64,000 nt of DNA from Acidipropionibacterium virtanenii (GTDB taxonomy: Bacteria > Actinomycetota > Actinomycetes > Propionibacteriales > Propionibacteriaceae): assembly GCF_003325455.1 (NCBI RefSeq), contig NZ_CP025198.1, forward strand, positions 2,170,001 through 2,234,000. The letters are read 5' to 3'. The notes beneath the pieces were generated by a model. That model searched no databases. It was given only the letters and a program-made list of their open reading frames with translations, and had not been told where the DNA came from. Both the position numbers and the translations under genes were made by a program. Below, in pieces: positions 48,331 through 57,886 of the stretch. Position 1 is the first letter of the stretch. Every line of letters starts with the position of its first letter.

Positions 48331-49772
48331 CAGAGGGATCGGGCCGACCGGTCGCCGGTGGCTCCGGTGTCGGGCAGCAGGGGGAGCAGCAGAGGGCCGA
48401 CGAGAGTCACGTCGCCGGCGCCCAGGGTGATCACCAGGTCTCCGGGACGCGCCTCCTCGGCCAGCGCCGCCGGAAGGTCGCCCTTGTCGGGAACATATCG
48501 GGAGGATCCGCCGGCCGCCTCCACGGCGTCCTCCACCAGGGCGCCGGTCACCCCGGGGACCGGATCCTCGCGCGAACCGTAGATGTCGGTGACCAGGACC
48601 CGGTCGGCCAGCGCCAGGGCGGCCCCGAACTCGTGGGCGAACTCCTGGGTCCTGCTGTACAGATGCGGCTGGAAGCAGGCGATCACGCGGCCGTCACCGG
48701 CCGCCCGGCGAGCGGCCCCGAGGGTCGCTCGGATCTCGGTGGGATGGTGGGCGTAGTCGTCGTAGATCCTCACCCCGCCGCGACTCCCGACCAGCTGGAA
48801 GCGCCTCAGGGTGCCGGTGAATGAGGCCGCAGCGGCCAGCAGCTCGTCGTGATCGATGCCGAGGAGGCTTGCGGCGCAGTACGCGGCGGCCGCATTGGCG
48901 AGGTTGTACCGGCCGGGCACCTGGAGCTCCAGCCGCCCGCTCTGACGGCCGCGGGTGAGGGTCGCCGAGGCGGTGGCACCCTCCAGATCGAGATCGCTGA
49001 GACGCACATCCGCCTCGGCGGACTCGCCGTAGGTCACCACCTGCACGGTTCCGGTGCTGGCCAGCCTGCCGACCAGATGTGCCGCGCCGGGATCATCGAG
49101 GTTGGCGACGACGTATCTCACCTCGGGCCGGGTGGCCATCCGCACGAAGCCGTCGAAATAGGCGTCGGGCGTTCCCCAGTTGTCCAAGTGATCGGCCTCC
49201 ACATTGGTGACCACGACGATCCGGCTGGGGTACTGGAGGAAGGATCCGTCGGACTCGTCGGCCTCGACCACGAAGGCGCTGCCGCCGCCCAGGTGGGCGC
49301 TGCGGCCCGTGCTGGCCAGCGGCGACCCGATGACATAGGACGGGTCGGCGCCGGCGTGGGCGAGCATCACGGCGGTCATGCCGGTGGTGGTGGTCTTCCC
49401 GTGGGTTCCGGCCACCGAGATCCCCTCGCGGCCCAGCATGAGGGCGGCCAGGGCGGCGCTACGGTGCCAGATCCGCAGGCCCCGGCGATTCGCCTCGACG
49501 AGTTCGGGGTTGTCCGGGCGGATCGCCGAGGACACCACGACGGTGCGTGCCCCGTCCACATGGGAGGGATCATGGCCCACCCAGGTGCGCACCCCGGCGT
49601 CTGCCAGCGCCCGGAGGTTGGCCGAGTCGACCTGGTCGGAGCCGGAGACCTCCACCCCCAGCTCCTGGTAGATCCTGGCGACGCCGCTCATCCCGGCTCC
49701 GCCGATGGCGATGAAGTGTACCGGCCCGATCGAGTGCGGGTCGGCCAGTTCGACCGGTTCACGCAGTGCCAT
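48330..49772 (-). CDS. murC: UDP-N-acetylmuramate--L-alanine ligase
   Basis: First amino-acid-adding ligase of peptidoglycan synthesis. The 480-residue protein has the Rossmann-like start HFIAIGGAGMSG, the ATP P-loop GTHGKTTTTGM near 115, DEADESDGS near 170 and the C-terminal DDYAHHPTEI near 330. The ATG at 49772 lies inside the end of murG (14-base overlap). Confidence 0.97.
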   Translation of the reverse strand: MALREPVELADPHSIGPVHFIAIGGAGMSGVARIYQELGVEVSGSDQVDSANLRALADAGVRTWVGHDPSHVDGARTVVVSSAIRPDNPELVEANRRGLRIWHRSAALAALMLGREGISVAGTHGKTTTTGMTAVMLAHAGADPSYVIGSPLASTGRSAHLGGGSAFVVEADESDGSFLQYPSRIVVVTNVEADHLDNWGTPDAYFDGFVRMATRPEVRYVVANLDDPGAAHLVGRLASTGTVQVVTYGESAEADVRLSDLDLEGATASATLTRGRQSGRLELQVPGRYNLANAAAAYCAASLLGIDHDELLAAAASFTGTLRRFQLVGSRGGVRIYDDYAHHPTEIRATLGAARRAAGDGRVIACFQPHLYSRTQEFAHEFGAALALADRVLVTDIYGSREDPVPGVTGALVEDAVEAAGGSSRYVPDKGDLPAALAEEARPGDLVITLGAGDVTLVGPLLLPLLPDTGATGDRSARSL

Positions 49773-50913
49773 CGGGATCCTCCTTGGGGACGGGACGCGG
49801 TGTCCGGGAGCGGTCTGCCGCGCCCAGCACGAGTGCGGCGAGCCGCTCGGCCGAGTCGGCCGGCATCAGGCCACGGCCGGCGGCGGCCATCGCGGCAAGT
49901 TCTTCCGGGCGGTGGATCCGCTCGGTCTCCCTCAGCAGGCGGGCGGCGTCGAGCTCGGCGTTGGGGACCAGCACCCCTCCCCCGGCCTCGACCACCGAGC
50001 GGGCGTTGCGGGCCTGCTCGCCGTTGCCATGGGGCAGCGGCACGTAGATCGCCGGCACGCCTGCGACCGCGGTCTCCACCACAGTCCCGGCCCCGGACCG
50101 GGCGACCATCAGGTCGGCGGTCAGGTAGGCGGCCGGCATGTCGTCGACGTAGTCCAGCGGTTTCCACGAGGCACCGGTGGTCGGGTCGGCGATGGCGGTG
50201 GCGGCGCCGATGTTCCGCGGACCCAGGATGTGCAGGATCTGCACGCCCTCGGCGAGCAGCCGGTCGCGGGCGGCGACGACCGCCTCGTTGATGGCGACCG
50301 CCCCCTGGGATCCGCCGCTCACCAGCAGTGTCGGACGGTCGGCATCGAGCCCGAACCGCAGGCGCGCCGCACGGGTCGCCTCGGCACGCTCCGGCAGGGT
50401 CATGGTGGCCAGTCGGGTGATGCCCTCGCGCAGCGGCATCCCGATGAACCGGGCCCCCGGCAGGGGGGTGTCGGGGAAGGCCGCGGCGACCTGGGTCGCG
50501 AAGCGTGCCGCCACCTTGTTCGCCAGCCCGGGCACCGCGTTCTGCTCATGGATCACCACGGGCACCTGGGCCTTGCGGGCGGCGAGGTAGGCGGGCATCG
50601 AGACGTACCCGCCGAAGCCGACCAGGACGTCGGCCTGGCGACGGCGCAGCACGTCCGCCGCCTGTTGGACGGCTCGGCGCAGATGGCCCGGCACCTTCAG
50701 CAGGTCCACTGACAGACTCCTGGGCAGCGGGACCGGATCGATCATGTCGAGCACCAGGCCGGCCTCCGGTATGACCCTGCCCTCCAGCCCCTTCGGCGTG
50801 CCGATGCAGGACAGGTGTCCCAGGTCGGGATGGCGCGCCAGAGCCTGTGCCGTCGCGATCAACGGCGAGGTATGACCGGCGGTACCTCCTCCGGCCAGCA
50901 CGACATTCACCAT
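49759..50913 (-). CDS. murG: Undecaprenyl-PP-MurNAc-pentapeptide N-acetylglucosaminyltransferase
   Basis: Makes lipid II from lipid I at the inner membrane face. The 384-residue GT28 enzyme has the N-terminal GGGTAGHTSPLIAT loop, VIHEQNAVPGLAN near 118, GGSQGAVAINE near 193 and the sugar-nucleotide region LMVARSGAGTV near 275. The ATG at 50913 has an AAGGGTG Shine-Dalgarno. It follows ftsW by 75 bases. Confidence 0.96.
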   Translation of the reverse strand: MVNVVLAGGGTAGHTSPLIATAQALARHPDLGHLSCIGTPKGLEGRVIPEAGLVLDMIDPVPLPRSLSVDLLKVPGHLRRAVQQAADVLRRRQADVLVGFGGYVSMPAYLAARKAQVPVVIHEQNAVPGLANKVAARFATQVAAAFPDTPLPGARFIGMPLREGITRLATMTLPERAEATRAARLRFGLDADRPTLLVSGGSQGAVAINEAVVAARDRLLAEGVQILHILGPRNIGAATAIADPTTGASWKPLDYVDDMPAAYLTADLMVARSGAGTVVETAVAGVPAIYVPLPHGNGEQARNARSVVEAGGGVLVPNAELDAARLLRETERIHRPEELAAMAAAGRGLMPADSAERLAALVLGAADRSRTPRPVPKEDPDGTA

Positions 50914-50988
50914 CTGTGATCACCCTTCTGTCTCGGATCTCGTCACCGGGTCTCATCCCGGCGCACCCCGGATCGGCCGGAGTCAGGC

Positions 50989-52272
50989 TCAGTCTCGATG
51001 ACTGCCGTCCACCACGGTAGTCACCCGCGGCGGCCCGCTGCGCCTCGACGCCTCCCGGTACGCCTCCGCGGCCGGTTCGTGGCGGGCACAGGACAACAGG
51101 ATGCCAGAGGCGACGAGATTGGCGATGAGGGCGGATCCGCCGATCGAGATGAAGGGCAGCGGCACCCCCACCACCGGGAGCAGTTTCATGGCGACGCCGA
51201 TGTTCATCATCGCCTGGACGGCCGTCCATGCGGTGACGGTGGCCGCCAGGGTCCGGCGGAACTGGGATCGCGATCGCATCGCCACCCGGATGCCGGCCCA
51301 CACCAGCAGGCTGAACAGGAGAAGCACCGCCAGGGTGCCCACCAGGCCCATCTCCTCGCCGAGCACCGCGAAGACGAAGTCGTTCTGGGCGCCGTCGTAG
51401 AGCCCTCCCCACTTCTGCCGGGAGCCCCCGATCCCCACCCCCCACCAGCCGCCGGTGGCCAGCGCGAAGATGGCGCTGAGCGGCTGCTGGGAGGCGTCGG
51501 GATCGGCCCCGGGGTGCAGGAACAGGGTGATCCGCCGCATCCGGTACGGGGTCGTCACGACCGCGGCCGCGACAACGAGCCCGGCAGCGGCCAACAGTCC
51601 CAGGATGTATCGCTTCTGAATGCCGAAGGCCCACATCTGGGCGATGAGGACGGCACCGATGATGAGAGCCGTGCCCAGGTCTCCCTGGGCGATGACCAGG
51701 ACGGCGACCACGCCGTAGAGTCCCAGATAGATCGCCAGATGCCGGAACTGACCCAGATCCTCACGGCGGGCGGCCAGGTAGACGGATCCGACCATGATCA
51801 CCGCCAGCTTGGCGAACTCGGAGGGTTGAAGGGTGATCGGGCCCAGCACCAGCCAGGACCGGTTGCCCTTGCCGGCGTCGCTTCCCAGGGGCGTGAACAC
51901 CAGGATGAGCATCAGCACGGCACCGCAGTAGGCGACCCATCCGAAGCCGCGCAGCAGCCGCTCCCCCATCCGGGAGGCGATGAAGGCGGCGATTCCGCCG
52001 ATGGCCAGGAAGCCCAGCTGGCGCAGGGCGAAGTAGTAGGGACCGAGGTCCAGCGACTGGGCGTACACCGACGACGAGGACAGGCTCATCAGCGCGCCGA
52101 TCCCCGCCAGCAGAACAGTGGTCACCAGGATGACGTACTGGTCGAGCATGGGGGCCGCCAGAAGAGGTTCCTGGGAATCGCCCATTGTGCGGCGACCGCC
52201 GTCGAGGCGCAGGATCCGGCCGAGCCGGGTCATGAGACGGTCGTAGGGGGTTCTGGACCGGGTTCTGCTCAC
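50989..52272 (-). CDS. ftsW: SEDS-family peptidoglycan glycosyltransferase FtsW
   Basis: Septal polymerase working with the class B PBP encoded at 57883. The 427 residues include about ten transmembrane helices with PSEFAKLA, the catalytic-Asp-containing region IAQGDLGTALI, GGSRQKWGGLYDGAQNDFVFAVLGEE (partial pattern) and the C-terminal PFISIGGSALIAN. The start is GTG at 52272. It is 43 bases downstream of murD. Confidence 0.95.
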   Translation of the reverse strand: MSRTRSRTPYDRLMTRLGRILRLDGGRRTMGDSQEPLLAAPMLDQYVILVTTVLLAGIGALMSLSSSSVYAQSLDLGPYYFALRQLGFLAIGGIAAFIASRMGERLLRGFGWVAYCGAVLMLILVFTPLGSDAGKGNRSWLVLGPITLQPSEFAKLAVIMVGSVYLAARREDLGQFRHLAIYLGLYGVVAVLVIAQGDLGTALIIGAVLIAQMWAFGIQKRYILGLLAAAGLVVAAAVVTTPYRMRRITLFLHPGADPDASQQPLSAIFALATGGWWGVGIGGSRQKWGGLYDGAQNDFVFAVLGEEMGLVGTLAVLLLFSLLVWAGIRVAMRSRSQFRRTLAATVTAWTAVQAMMNIGVAMKLLPVVGVPLPFISIGGSALIANLVASGILLSCARHEPAAEAYREASRRSGPPRVTTVVDGSHRD

Positions 52273-52315
52273 AGTCGCCTCCTCGACCGGGCGCTCTTCG
52301 GCCGCGCGGGGTTCC

Positions 52316-53788
52316 TCACTGCTGGAGCGGACCGTCGATCGTGCGGGCGGCCTCGGCGAAGTCGTCGCCGCGTGCCGCGTATCCCGGCCAGATGTCGAGA
52401 CTGGCGCATCCGGGGGCCATCAGGACGGTGTCTCCTCGCCGGGCCATGGTGGCCGCGACGCGGACGGCCTGCGCCATCACTGCGCGCTCGGGCGAGTCGA
52501 GCACCACGACCGGAACGTCGGGCGCCAGCCGTGCCATCGTCGCGGCGATCATGGCACGGTCCACCCCGATGATCACGACGCCGCGCAACTTGGCGGCATG
52601 ATTGCTCACCAGATGGTCGAAGTCGGTGCCCTTGGCCTGCCCTCCGGCGATCCACACGATGTGCTCGAAGGCGCGCATGGAGGAGTTCGCGGCATGCGGG
52701 TTGGTGGCCTTGGAGTCGTCGACCCAGGTGATCCCGCCCGACTCGTGAACGGTCTCGATCCGGTGCCCGCCAAGATGCAGATCCCGTAGCCCCTGCGCCA
52801 CGGCCCGGGGATGCACCCCGAAGGAGCGGGTGAGGGCCGCCGCGGCCAGGGCGTTCTCGACGTTGTGGGGGGCGAAGGGGTGGACGTCGCAGAGACTGGC
52901 CAGTTCCAGGGCGGAGGTGGCCCGCTGCTCGACGAATGCCCGGTCCACGATCATGTCGTCGACCACTCCCATCATCGAGCGACCGGGGATGCCCAGGGTG
53001 AAGCCGATGGCTCGCGCCCCCTCCACGACGTCGGCCCTCTCGACCATCTGCTCGGTGGCCGGATCGGCGACGTTGTACACCGCGCTGTGCTGCACCCGGT
53101 GGTAGATCCGGGCCTTGTCAGCGCCGTAGGCGGCGAAGGGGTCCGCGGCGTCGGCGTACCACTCCAGGTGGTCCTGGTGCAGATTGAGCACTGCCGCGGA
53201 GTGCAACGACAGGGAGGGGGACCAGTGCAGCTGGAAGCTGGAGAGCTCCACGGCGAAGACGTCGTAGTCCACCTCGTCGGCCATGGCCTCCAGAATGGGG
53301 CGGCCGATATTGCCGACCGCCGCGGCCTTCAGGCCGTCGGCCTTGAGGATGGCCTCGGTCATCTGGGTGGTGGTGGTCTTGCCGTTGGTGCCGGTGACCG
53401 CCAGCCAGGGAACCACCCCGTCCGGGTGCATGAGCCGCCAGGCGAGTTCTGGCTCCCCCCACACCGGGACGCCGGTGGCCAGGGCGCTGGCCACCAGTGG
53501 CTGAACCGGTCTCCAGCCCGGGGAGACGATCACCAGGTCGGTGCCGTTGGGAAGCTCGGCGGTGCTACCGGGCCCGAGCCGCACCCGGGCGCCGAGGGTC
53601 TCCATCAGTCCGCCCTCGTCCCGGTGCCGGTCGTCGGTGGAGTCGTCGAGGATCGTCACCCGGGCGCCGAGTTCGAGCAGGGCGTCGGCCGAGGCGTACC
53701 CGGAGGTACCCAGTCCCGCGATCACCGCGTGGACCCGGCTCCACTCGAAGGTCCTGTCGGCCCGGCTCAGATCGACTCCGGAACTCAC
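52316..53788 (-). CDS. murD: UDP-N-acetylmuramoyl-L-alanine--D-glutamate ligase
   Basis: Adds D-glutamate in the peptidoglycan precursor pathway. It has [16 protein letters not shown] at the N-terminus, the P-loop [13 protein letters not shown] near 120, [10 protein letters not shown] near 190 and [12 protein letters not shown] near 330. The GTG at 53788 overlaps the mraY stop as GTGA; ATG 53803 is an alternative. The 490-residue length is normal. The frame stays open far upstream, but that part is a shadow of mraY and murF. Confidence 0.96.
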   Translation of the reverse strand: MSSGVDLSRADRTFEWSRVHAVIAGLGTSGYASADALLELGARVTILDDSTDDRHRDEGGLMETLGARVRLGPGSTAELPNGTDLVIVSPGWRPVQPLVASALATGVPVWGEPELAWRLMHPDGVVPWLAVTGTNGKTTTTQMTEAILKADGLKAAAVGNIGRPILEAMADEVDYDVFAVELSSFQLHWSPSLSLHSAAVLNLHQDHLEWYADAADPFAAYGADKARIYHRVQHSAVYNVADPATEQMVERADVVEGARAIGFTLGIPGRSMMGVVDDMIVDRAFVEQRATSALELASLCDVHPFAPHNVENALAAAALTRSFGVHPRAVAQGLRDLHLGGHRIETVHESGGITWVDDSKATNPHAANSSMRAFEHIVWIAGGQAKGTDFDHLVSNHAAKLRGVVIIGVDRAMIAATMARLAPDVPVVVLDSPERAVMAQAVRVAATMARRGDTVLMAPGCASLDIWPGYAARGDDFAEAARTIDGPLQQ

Positions 53789-54849
53789 TGTCCCACCACC
53801 CATTCCGTGTAGAAGGTTCCCAGGCCGATGCCGACCATCAGGCCGCAGATGATCCAGAAGCGGATCACCACGGTGATCTCGGCCCACCCCTTGAGTTCGA
53901 AGTGATGGTGCAGCGGCGCCATCTTGAACACGCGCCTGCCATGGGTGAGCTTGAACACGCTCACCTGGATCATCACCGAGAGGGTCTCGATGACGAAGAG
54001 TCCGCCGATGATGACGAGCAGCATCTCGGTCCGGCTGAGCACGGCGAGGCCGGCGACCGCACCTCCGATCGCCAGTGAACCCGTGTCGCCGAGGAAGATC
54101 TTGGCCGGTTTGGCGTTCCACCACAGGAAGCCGAAGCAGGCTCCGGTGAGAGCCAGCGCGACCACTGACAGGTCGTGGGGATCCCGCACGGTGTAGCAGC
54201 GGGACGTCGCCCCGGCCGAGCACCACTGGTTGAACTGCCAGAGGCTGAGCAGTGTGTAGGCCGCGAACACCATGGTCGCGGCGCCCGGCGCCAGGCCGTC
54301 GAGCCCGTCGGTGAGGTTGACGGCGTTGGAGGCGCCGGCGATGAGGAGGATGACCCAGATGATGCCCAGCCACAGGGGCAGGTGCAGCCAGGAGATGTCC
54401 CGGAGGAAGGAGATCGCCGGGGAGGCCGGGGCGACCCCGTGGGAGTCGTGGAAGAACATCGAACAGACCGCGAAGCTGATCGCCACGAAGGCCTGGCCGA
54501 TGAGTTTGCCCTTCGGACGCAGGCCCAGTGATCTCTGCTTGGAGATCTTGGTCCAGTCGTCCAGGAAGCCGATGAGCCCCAGACCGGCGAAGAGCCACAG
54601 CACCAGGAGCGCCGAGAGGGTGACGTGGGTCCAGGTGATGAGATGGGCCAGGAAGTAGGCGAGCACCACCGACACGATGATGACGGCGCCGCCCATCGTC
54701 GGCGTGCCCTTCTTGGCGGCGTGGGTCTTCGGCCCGTCGTCGCGGATGAACTGCCCGTAGCCGCGCTTGGCGAGGAAGACGATGAACCATCGCGTCCCCA
54801 CCAGGGTGCCGAGCATGGACAGTCCTCCAGCCAGCAGGATGTTCTTCAT
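53785..54849 (-). CDS. mraY: Phospho-N-acetylmuramoyl-pentapeptide transferase
   Basis: Integral membrane enzyme that makes lipid I. The 354-residue protein has ten helices, the DD motif in [10 protein letters not shown] near 97, the active-site [12 protein letters not shown] near 180, [12 protein letters not shown] near 250 and the HHHFELKGW loop near 315. The ATG at 54849 overlaps the murF stop (ATGA). Confidence 0.97.
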   Translation of the reverse strand: MKNILLAGGLSMLGTLVGTRWFIVFLAKRGYGQFIRDDGPKTHAAKKGTPTMGGAVIIVSVVLAYFLAHLITWTHVTLSALLVLWLFAGLGLIGFLDDWTKISKQRSLGLRPKGKLIGQAFVAISFAVCSMFFHDSHGVAPASPAISFLRDISWLHLPLWLGIIWVILLIAGASNAVNLTDGLDGLAPGAATMVFAAYTLLSLWQFNQWCSAGATSRCYTVRDPHDLSVVALALTGACFGFLWWNAKPAKIFLGDTGSLAIGGAVAGLAVLSRTEMLLVIIGGLFVIETLSVMIQVSVFKLTHGRRVFKMAPLHHHFELKGWAEITVVIRFWIICGLMVGIGLGTFYTEWVVGQ

Positions 54850-56309
54850 GCGCGGCCTCCCTCGCCGACGGTGCCGGACCCGTGCCCGGCATCGTTGAGA
54901 AGTTCTTGCGCCACGGTCTCCAGTGCCAGAGCCCGGGACGCCTTGACAAGTACCACATCATGTCCGGTCCACGTCGTGGCCGCCACTGCGTCGCCGGGTT
55001 CCACGATGCGGGTCGCGGCCCCGCCCTCGCCCGCCCCTGCCGCCAGATCGCCGGCATGGGCGCCGACGCACAGCACCAGGTCGAATCCGGCGCGGGCGGC
55101 CTGGAGGCCGGCCTGCCGGTGCAACCCGGCCGAACTGTCGCCCAGCTCGAGCATGTCTCCCAGGAGGGCGACCCCGCGGGTCGCCGGGTCCGCCTCGCGC
55201 CTGGCTCTCAGCACCCCTTCCAGGGCTGTGAGGGCCGCGGCCATGGAGTCGGGATTGGCGTTGTAGCAGTCATTGACGACGACCAGCCCGTCGTCGCGCT
55301 CGTCCAGTTCCATCCGCCAGGGCGATCGGCTGGTCGCCGCCGACAGCGAGGCCGCCACCGACTCCGGCTCGACCCCGCAACAGGTCGCGGCAGCCGCGGC
55401 GGCGACCGCATTGGCCACCTGATGGGCACCCATGGTGCGCAGCGCCACCGGGTGCTCGGTGGTCCGCCCGGCCGCCCGCACGCGCAGCGTGAACGAGTGA
55501 CGCTGGAGGCTGTCGGCGGTGATGTCGCGGGCGGACACCTCGATTCCGGCCCCAGGATGGGAGTGCGCCCCGTCGGCGCTGAACCAGGCGATCTGGCCGC
55601 GGGTGCGCGACGCCATCGCGGCCACCCGGTGATCCTCGGCGTTGAGCACCGCCCAGCCTCCGGCCCCCAGCCCCTCGACGATCTCCCCCTTCGCCTCGGC
55701 GATCGCCTCCCGGGAGCCGAACTCGCCCAGGTGAGCGGTACCGACGTTGAGCACCATCGCCACATCGGGCGGCACGATCGACGTCAGCCAGGAGATGTGC
55801 CCCTTGCCGCGGGCACCCATCTCGGAGATGAGGAAGTCGGTGCCGGCGTCCACCCCGCAGGCGGTCAACGGCACTCCGATCTCGTTGTTGAAGCTGCCGA
55901 CCGGGGAGATCGTCGGCCCGGCGGGCTCCAGGAGCTGGGCGAGGATGTCCTTCGTGCTGGTCTTGCCGGAGGACCCGGTGAGGGCGATCGCGCGCATGCC
56001 GCGGGAGCGCTCGCGGGCGACCGCCCGGCGTGCCAGGTCGGTGAGTCCCTGCCGGGTGTCGGCGACGATGAGGTGAGGGATCCTGGCCTCGGTGGTCCTG
56101 GTCGCCAGCACCGCGCTCGCGCCGGCCCGTTCCGCGGCCGGGGTGAAATCGTGGCCGTCCACCCTCTCCCCCGGCATGGCCACGAAGAGGCTGCCCGGCC
56201 CGGCCTTGCGGGTGTCGATGACGACGTCCGGGCCGACCTCCGTCTGCGGCTCTCCCTCCAGCCCGGCTCCGATCGCTGCGGCCAGCGCCTGCGTGGTCGA
56301 GATCCTCAT
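54846..56309 (-). CDS. murF: UDP-N-acetylmuramoyl-tripeptide--D-alanyl-D-alanine ligase
   Basis: Adds D-Ala-D-Ala to the muramyl tripeptide. The 487-residue protein has [16 protein letters not shown] near 45, the P-loop [12 protein letters not shown] near 110, [12 protein letters not shown] near 190 and [11 protein letters not shown] near 335. The ATG at 56309 overlaps the murE stop (ATGA), deciding it over an upstream frame extension. Confidence 0.96.
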   Translation of the reverse strand: MRISTTQALAAAIGAGLEGEPQTEVGPDVVIDTRKAGPGSLFVAMPGERVDGHDFTPAAERAGASAVLATRTTEARIPHLIVADTRQGLTDLARRAVARERSRGMRAIALTGSSGKTSTKDILAQLLEPAGPTISPVGSFNNEIGVPLTACGVDAGTDFLISEMGARGKGHISWLTSIVPPDVAMVLNVGTAHLGEFGSREAIAEAKGEIVEGLGAGGWAVLNAEDHRVAAMASRTRGQIAWFSADGAHSHPGAGIEVSARDITADSLQRHSFTLRVRAAGRTTEHPVALRTMGAHQVANAVAAAAAATCCGVEPESVAASLSAATSRSPWRMELDERDDGLVVVNDCYNANPDSMAAALTALEGVLRARREADPATRGVALLGDMLELGDSSAGLHRQAGLQAARAGFDLVLCVGAHAGDLAAGAGEGGAATRIVEPGDAVAATTWTGHDVVLVKASRALALETVAQELLNDAGHGSGTVGEGGRA

Positions 56310-57886
56310 GCGGTGATGTCCTCCTCCTGGTGCGACCCGTCGAGCCCGTGCAGACGCGCCCACTCCTGTCCGGTGACGACCCTGTCGTCGAAGTCGAGCA
56401 GCCGGTCGCCGACCGACTGGCCGGTCTCATGGCCCTTGCCGAGGACGGCCACCAGGTCGTTGTCGTCGGCCATCGCCAGGGCCTCGCGGATCGCGGACCG
56501 GCGGTCCCCGCCGTCCACGACCACGGCACCGCCGGTCCGCCTGGCCCCGGCCAGGACGGCGGTGCGAATGGCCGCCGGGTCCTCGGTGCGCGGATTGTCA
56601 TCGGTGACCACGACGACGTCGGCGAGCTGTGCGGCGACGCTTCCCATCGGCCCCCGCTTGGCCGAGTCGCGATCCCCCCCGGCGCCGAGGACCGCGATGA
56701 GTCGGCCGCCGGTCGCGGTGCGGGCGGCCGCCAGGGCCGATCCGATGGCCTGGGGGGTGTGGGCGAAATCGACCAGCACCTCGGGTGCCCCGGCACCGAT
56801 CTCGACCCGTTCCATCCGCCCCGGCACCTGCGCCCGCTCCAGCCCCGCGACGACATCGGCGAAACCGTGTCCGGCGCGCTCCAGCATGGCCAGCGCCATC
56901 ACCGCGTTGCGCACATTGAACTCGCCGGGCAGGCTCAGGCTCAGATCGCGGCGTCCGGTCGGGGTGTCGACCAGGATCCGGCTGCCCAGCCCTCCCTCCG
57001 GGTGCCAGGACGCGACCCGGTAGTCGGAGCCGGCGTCGATGGAGGTGGTGATGAGGTCGACGCCGTGCTCGGCGGCCACCTGGCCGGCGAGCCTGCGGCC
57101 GTGCTCGTCATCGACGTTGATGACTGCGGCGCGAGCGAGATCGGCGGTGAACAGCCTGGCCTTGGCCTGGAAGTAGGCCTCCATGGTCTTGTGGAAGTCG
57201 AGGTGGTCGCGACCCAGATTGGTGAATGCGGCCACGTCGAAGCGGGTGCCGTCCACCCTATGCATGGCCAGGGCGTGCGAGGAGACCTCCATGACGGTGT
57301 CGCTCGCCCCCGCCTCGGCCATGGTCGCGAAGAGGGCCTGAAGGTCCGGGGACTCCGGGGTGGTGATGGTGGTGCGGGCGCTGGGAAGCGGGCGGCCGTC
57401 CAGCCGGTAGCCGATGGTGCCGATGGTTCCTGTGCGCAGGCCGGCGGCCCGCAGACCCGCCTCGACCAGGAAGGCGGTCGTGGTCTTGCCGTTGGTACCG
57501 GTGATGCCGTACATCGTCATCCGTCCGGTCGGATTCCCGAAGATCAGGGCCGAGGCCCTTGCCATGGCCACCCTGGGATCGGCCACCACCAGGACCGGGA
57601 TCCGCGGGTCGTCGACGAGTTCCTCGCCGTGGGCGTCGGTGAGCACCGCCGCCGCTCCCTGCGCAACGGCGCCGGCTGCGAACGAGGCACCGTGGAACCG
57701 GGTTCCGGGAAGGCCCACGTAGAGATCGCCGGGGACGACCTGGCGCGAGTCCAGGGTGATGCCGCTGACCCCCGGCCCGGAGAGGGCGCCCCTGAGGCTC
57801 GGTTGCCCCAGAACCGTCTCCAGCCGCTCCCACGAGGTGATGCCCACGGAGGCAGGACGCAGCAGATGGGAGGTGTCAGGGCTCAC
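56306..57886 (-). CDS. murE: UDP-N-acetylmuramoyl-tripeptide synthetase, DAP-type
   Basis: Adds the third stem residue. The 526-residue protein has ITLDSRQVVPGDLYV near 45, the P-loop [11 protein letters not shown] near 130, and the diamino-acid motif DDNPRTEDP near 440. The DNPR motif indicates diaminopimelate rather than lysine; meso versus LL cannot be read from it. The GTG at 57886 overlaps the ftsI stop (GTGA). Confidence 0.96.
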   Translation of the reverse strand: MSPDTSHLLRPASVGITSWERLETVLGQPSLRGALSGPGVSGITLDSRQVVPGDLYVGLPGTRFHGASFAAGAVAQGAAAVLTDAHGEELVDDPRIPVLVVADPRVAMARASALIFGNPTGRMTMYGITGTNGKTTTAFLVEAGLRAAGLRTGTIGTIGYRLDGRPLPSARTTITTPESPDLQALFATMAEAGASDTVMEVSSHALAMHRVDGTRFDVAAFTNLGRDHLDFHKTMEAYFQAKARLFTADLARAAVINVDDEHGRRLAGQVAAEHGVDLITTSIDAGSDYRVASWHPEGGLGSRILVDTPTGRRDLSLSLPGEFNVRNAVMALAMLERAGHGFADVVAGLERAQVPGRMERVEIGAGAPEVLVDFAHTPQAIGSALAAARTATGGRLIAVLGAGGDRDSAKRGPMGSVAAQLADVVVVTDDNPRTEDPAAIRTAVLAGARRTGGAVVVDGGDRRSAIREALAMADDNDLVAVLGKGHETGQSVGDRLLDFDDRVVTGQEWARLHGLDGSHQEEDITA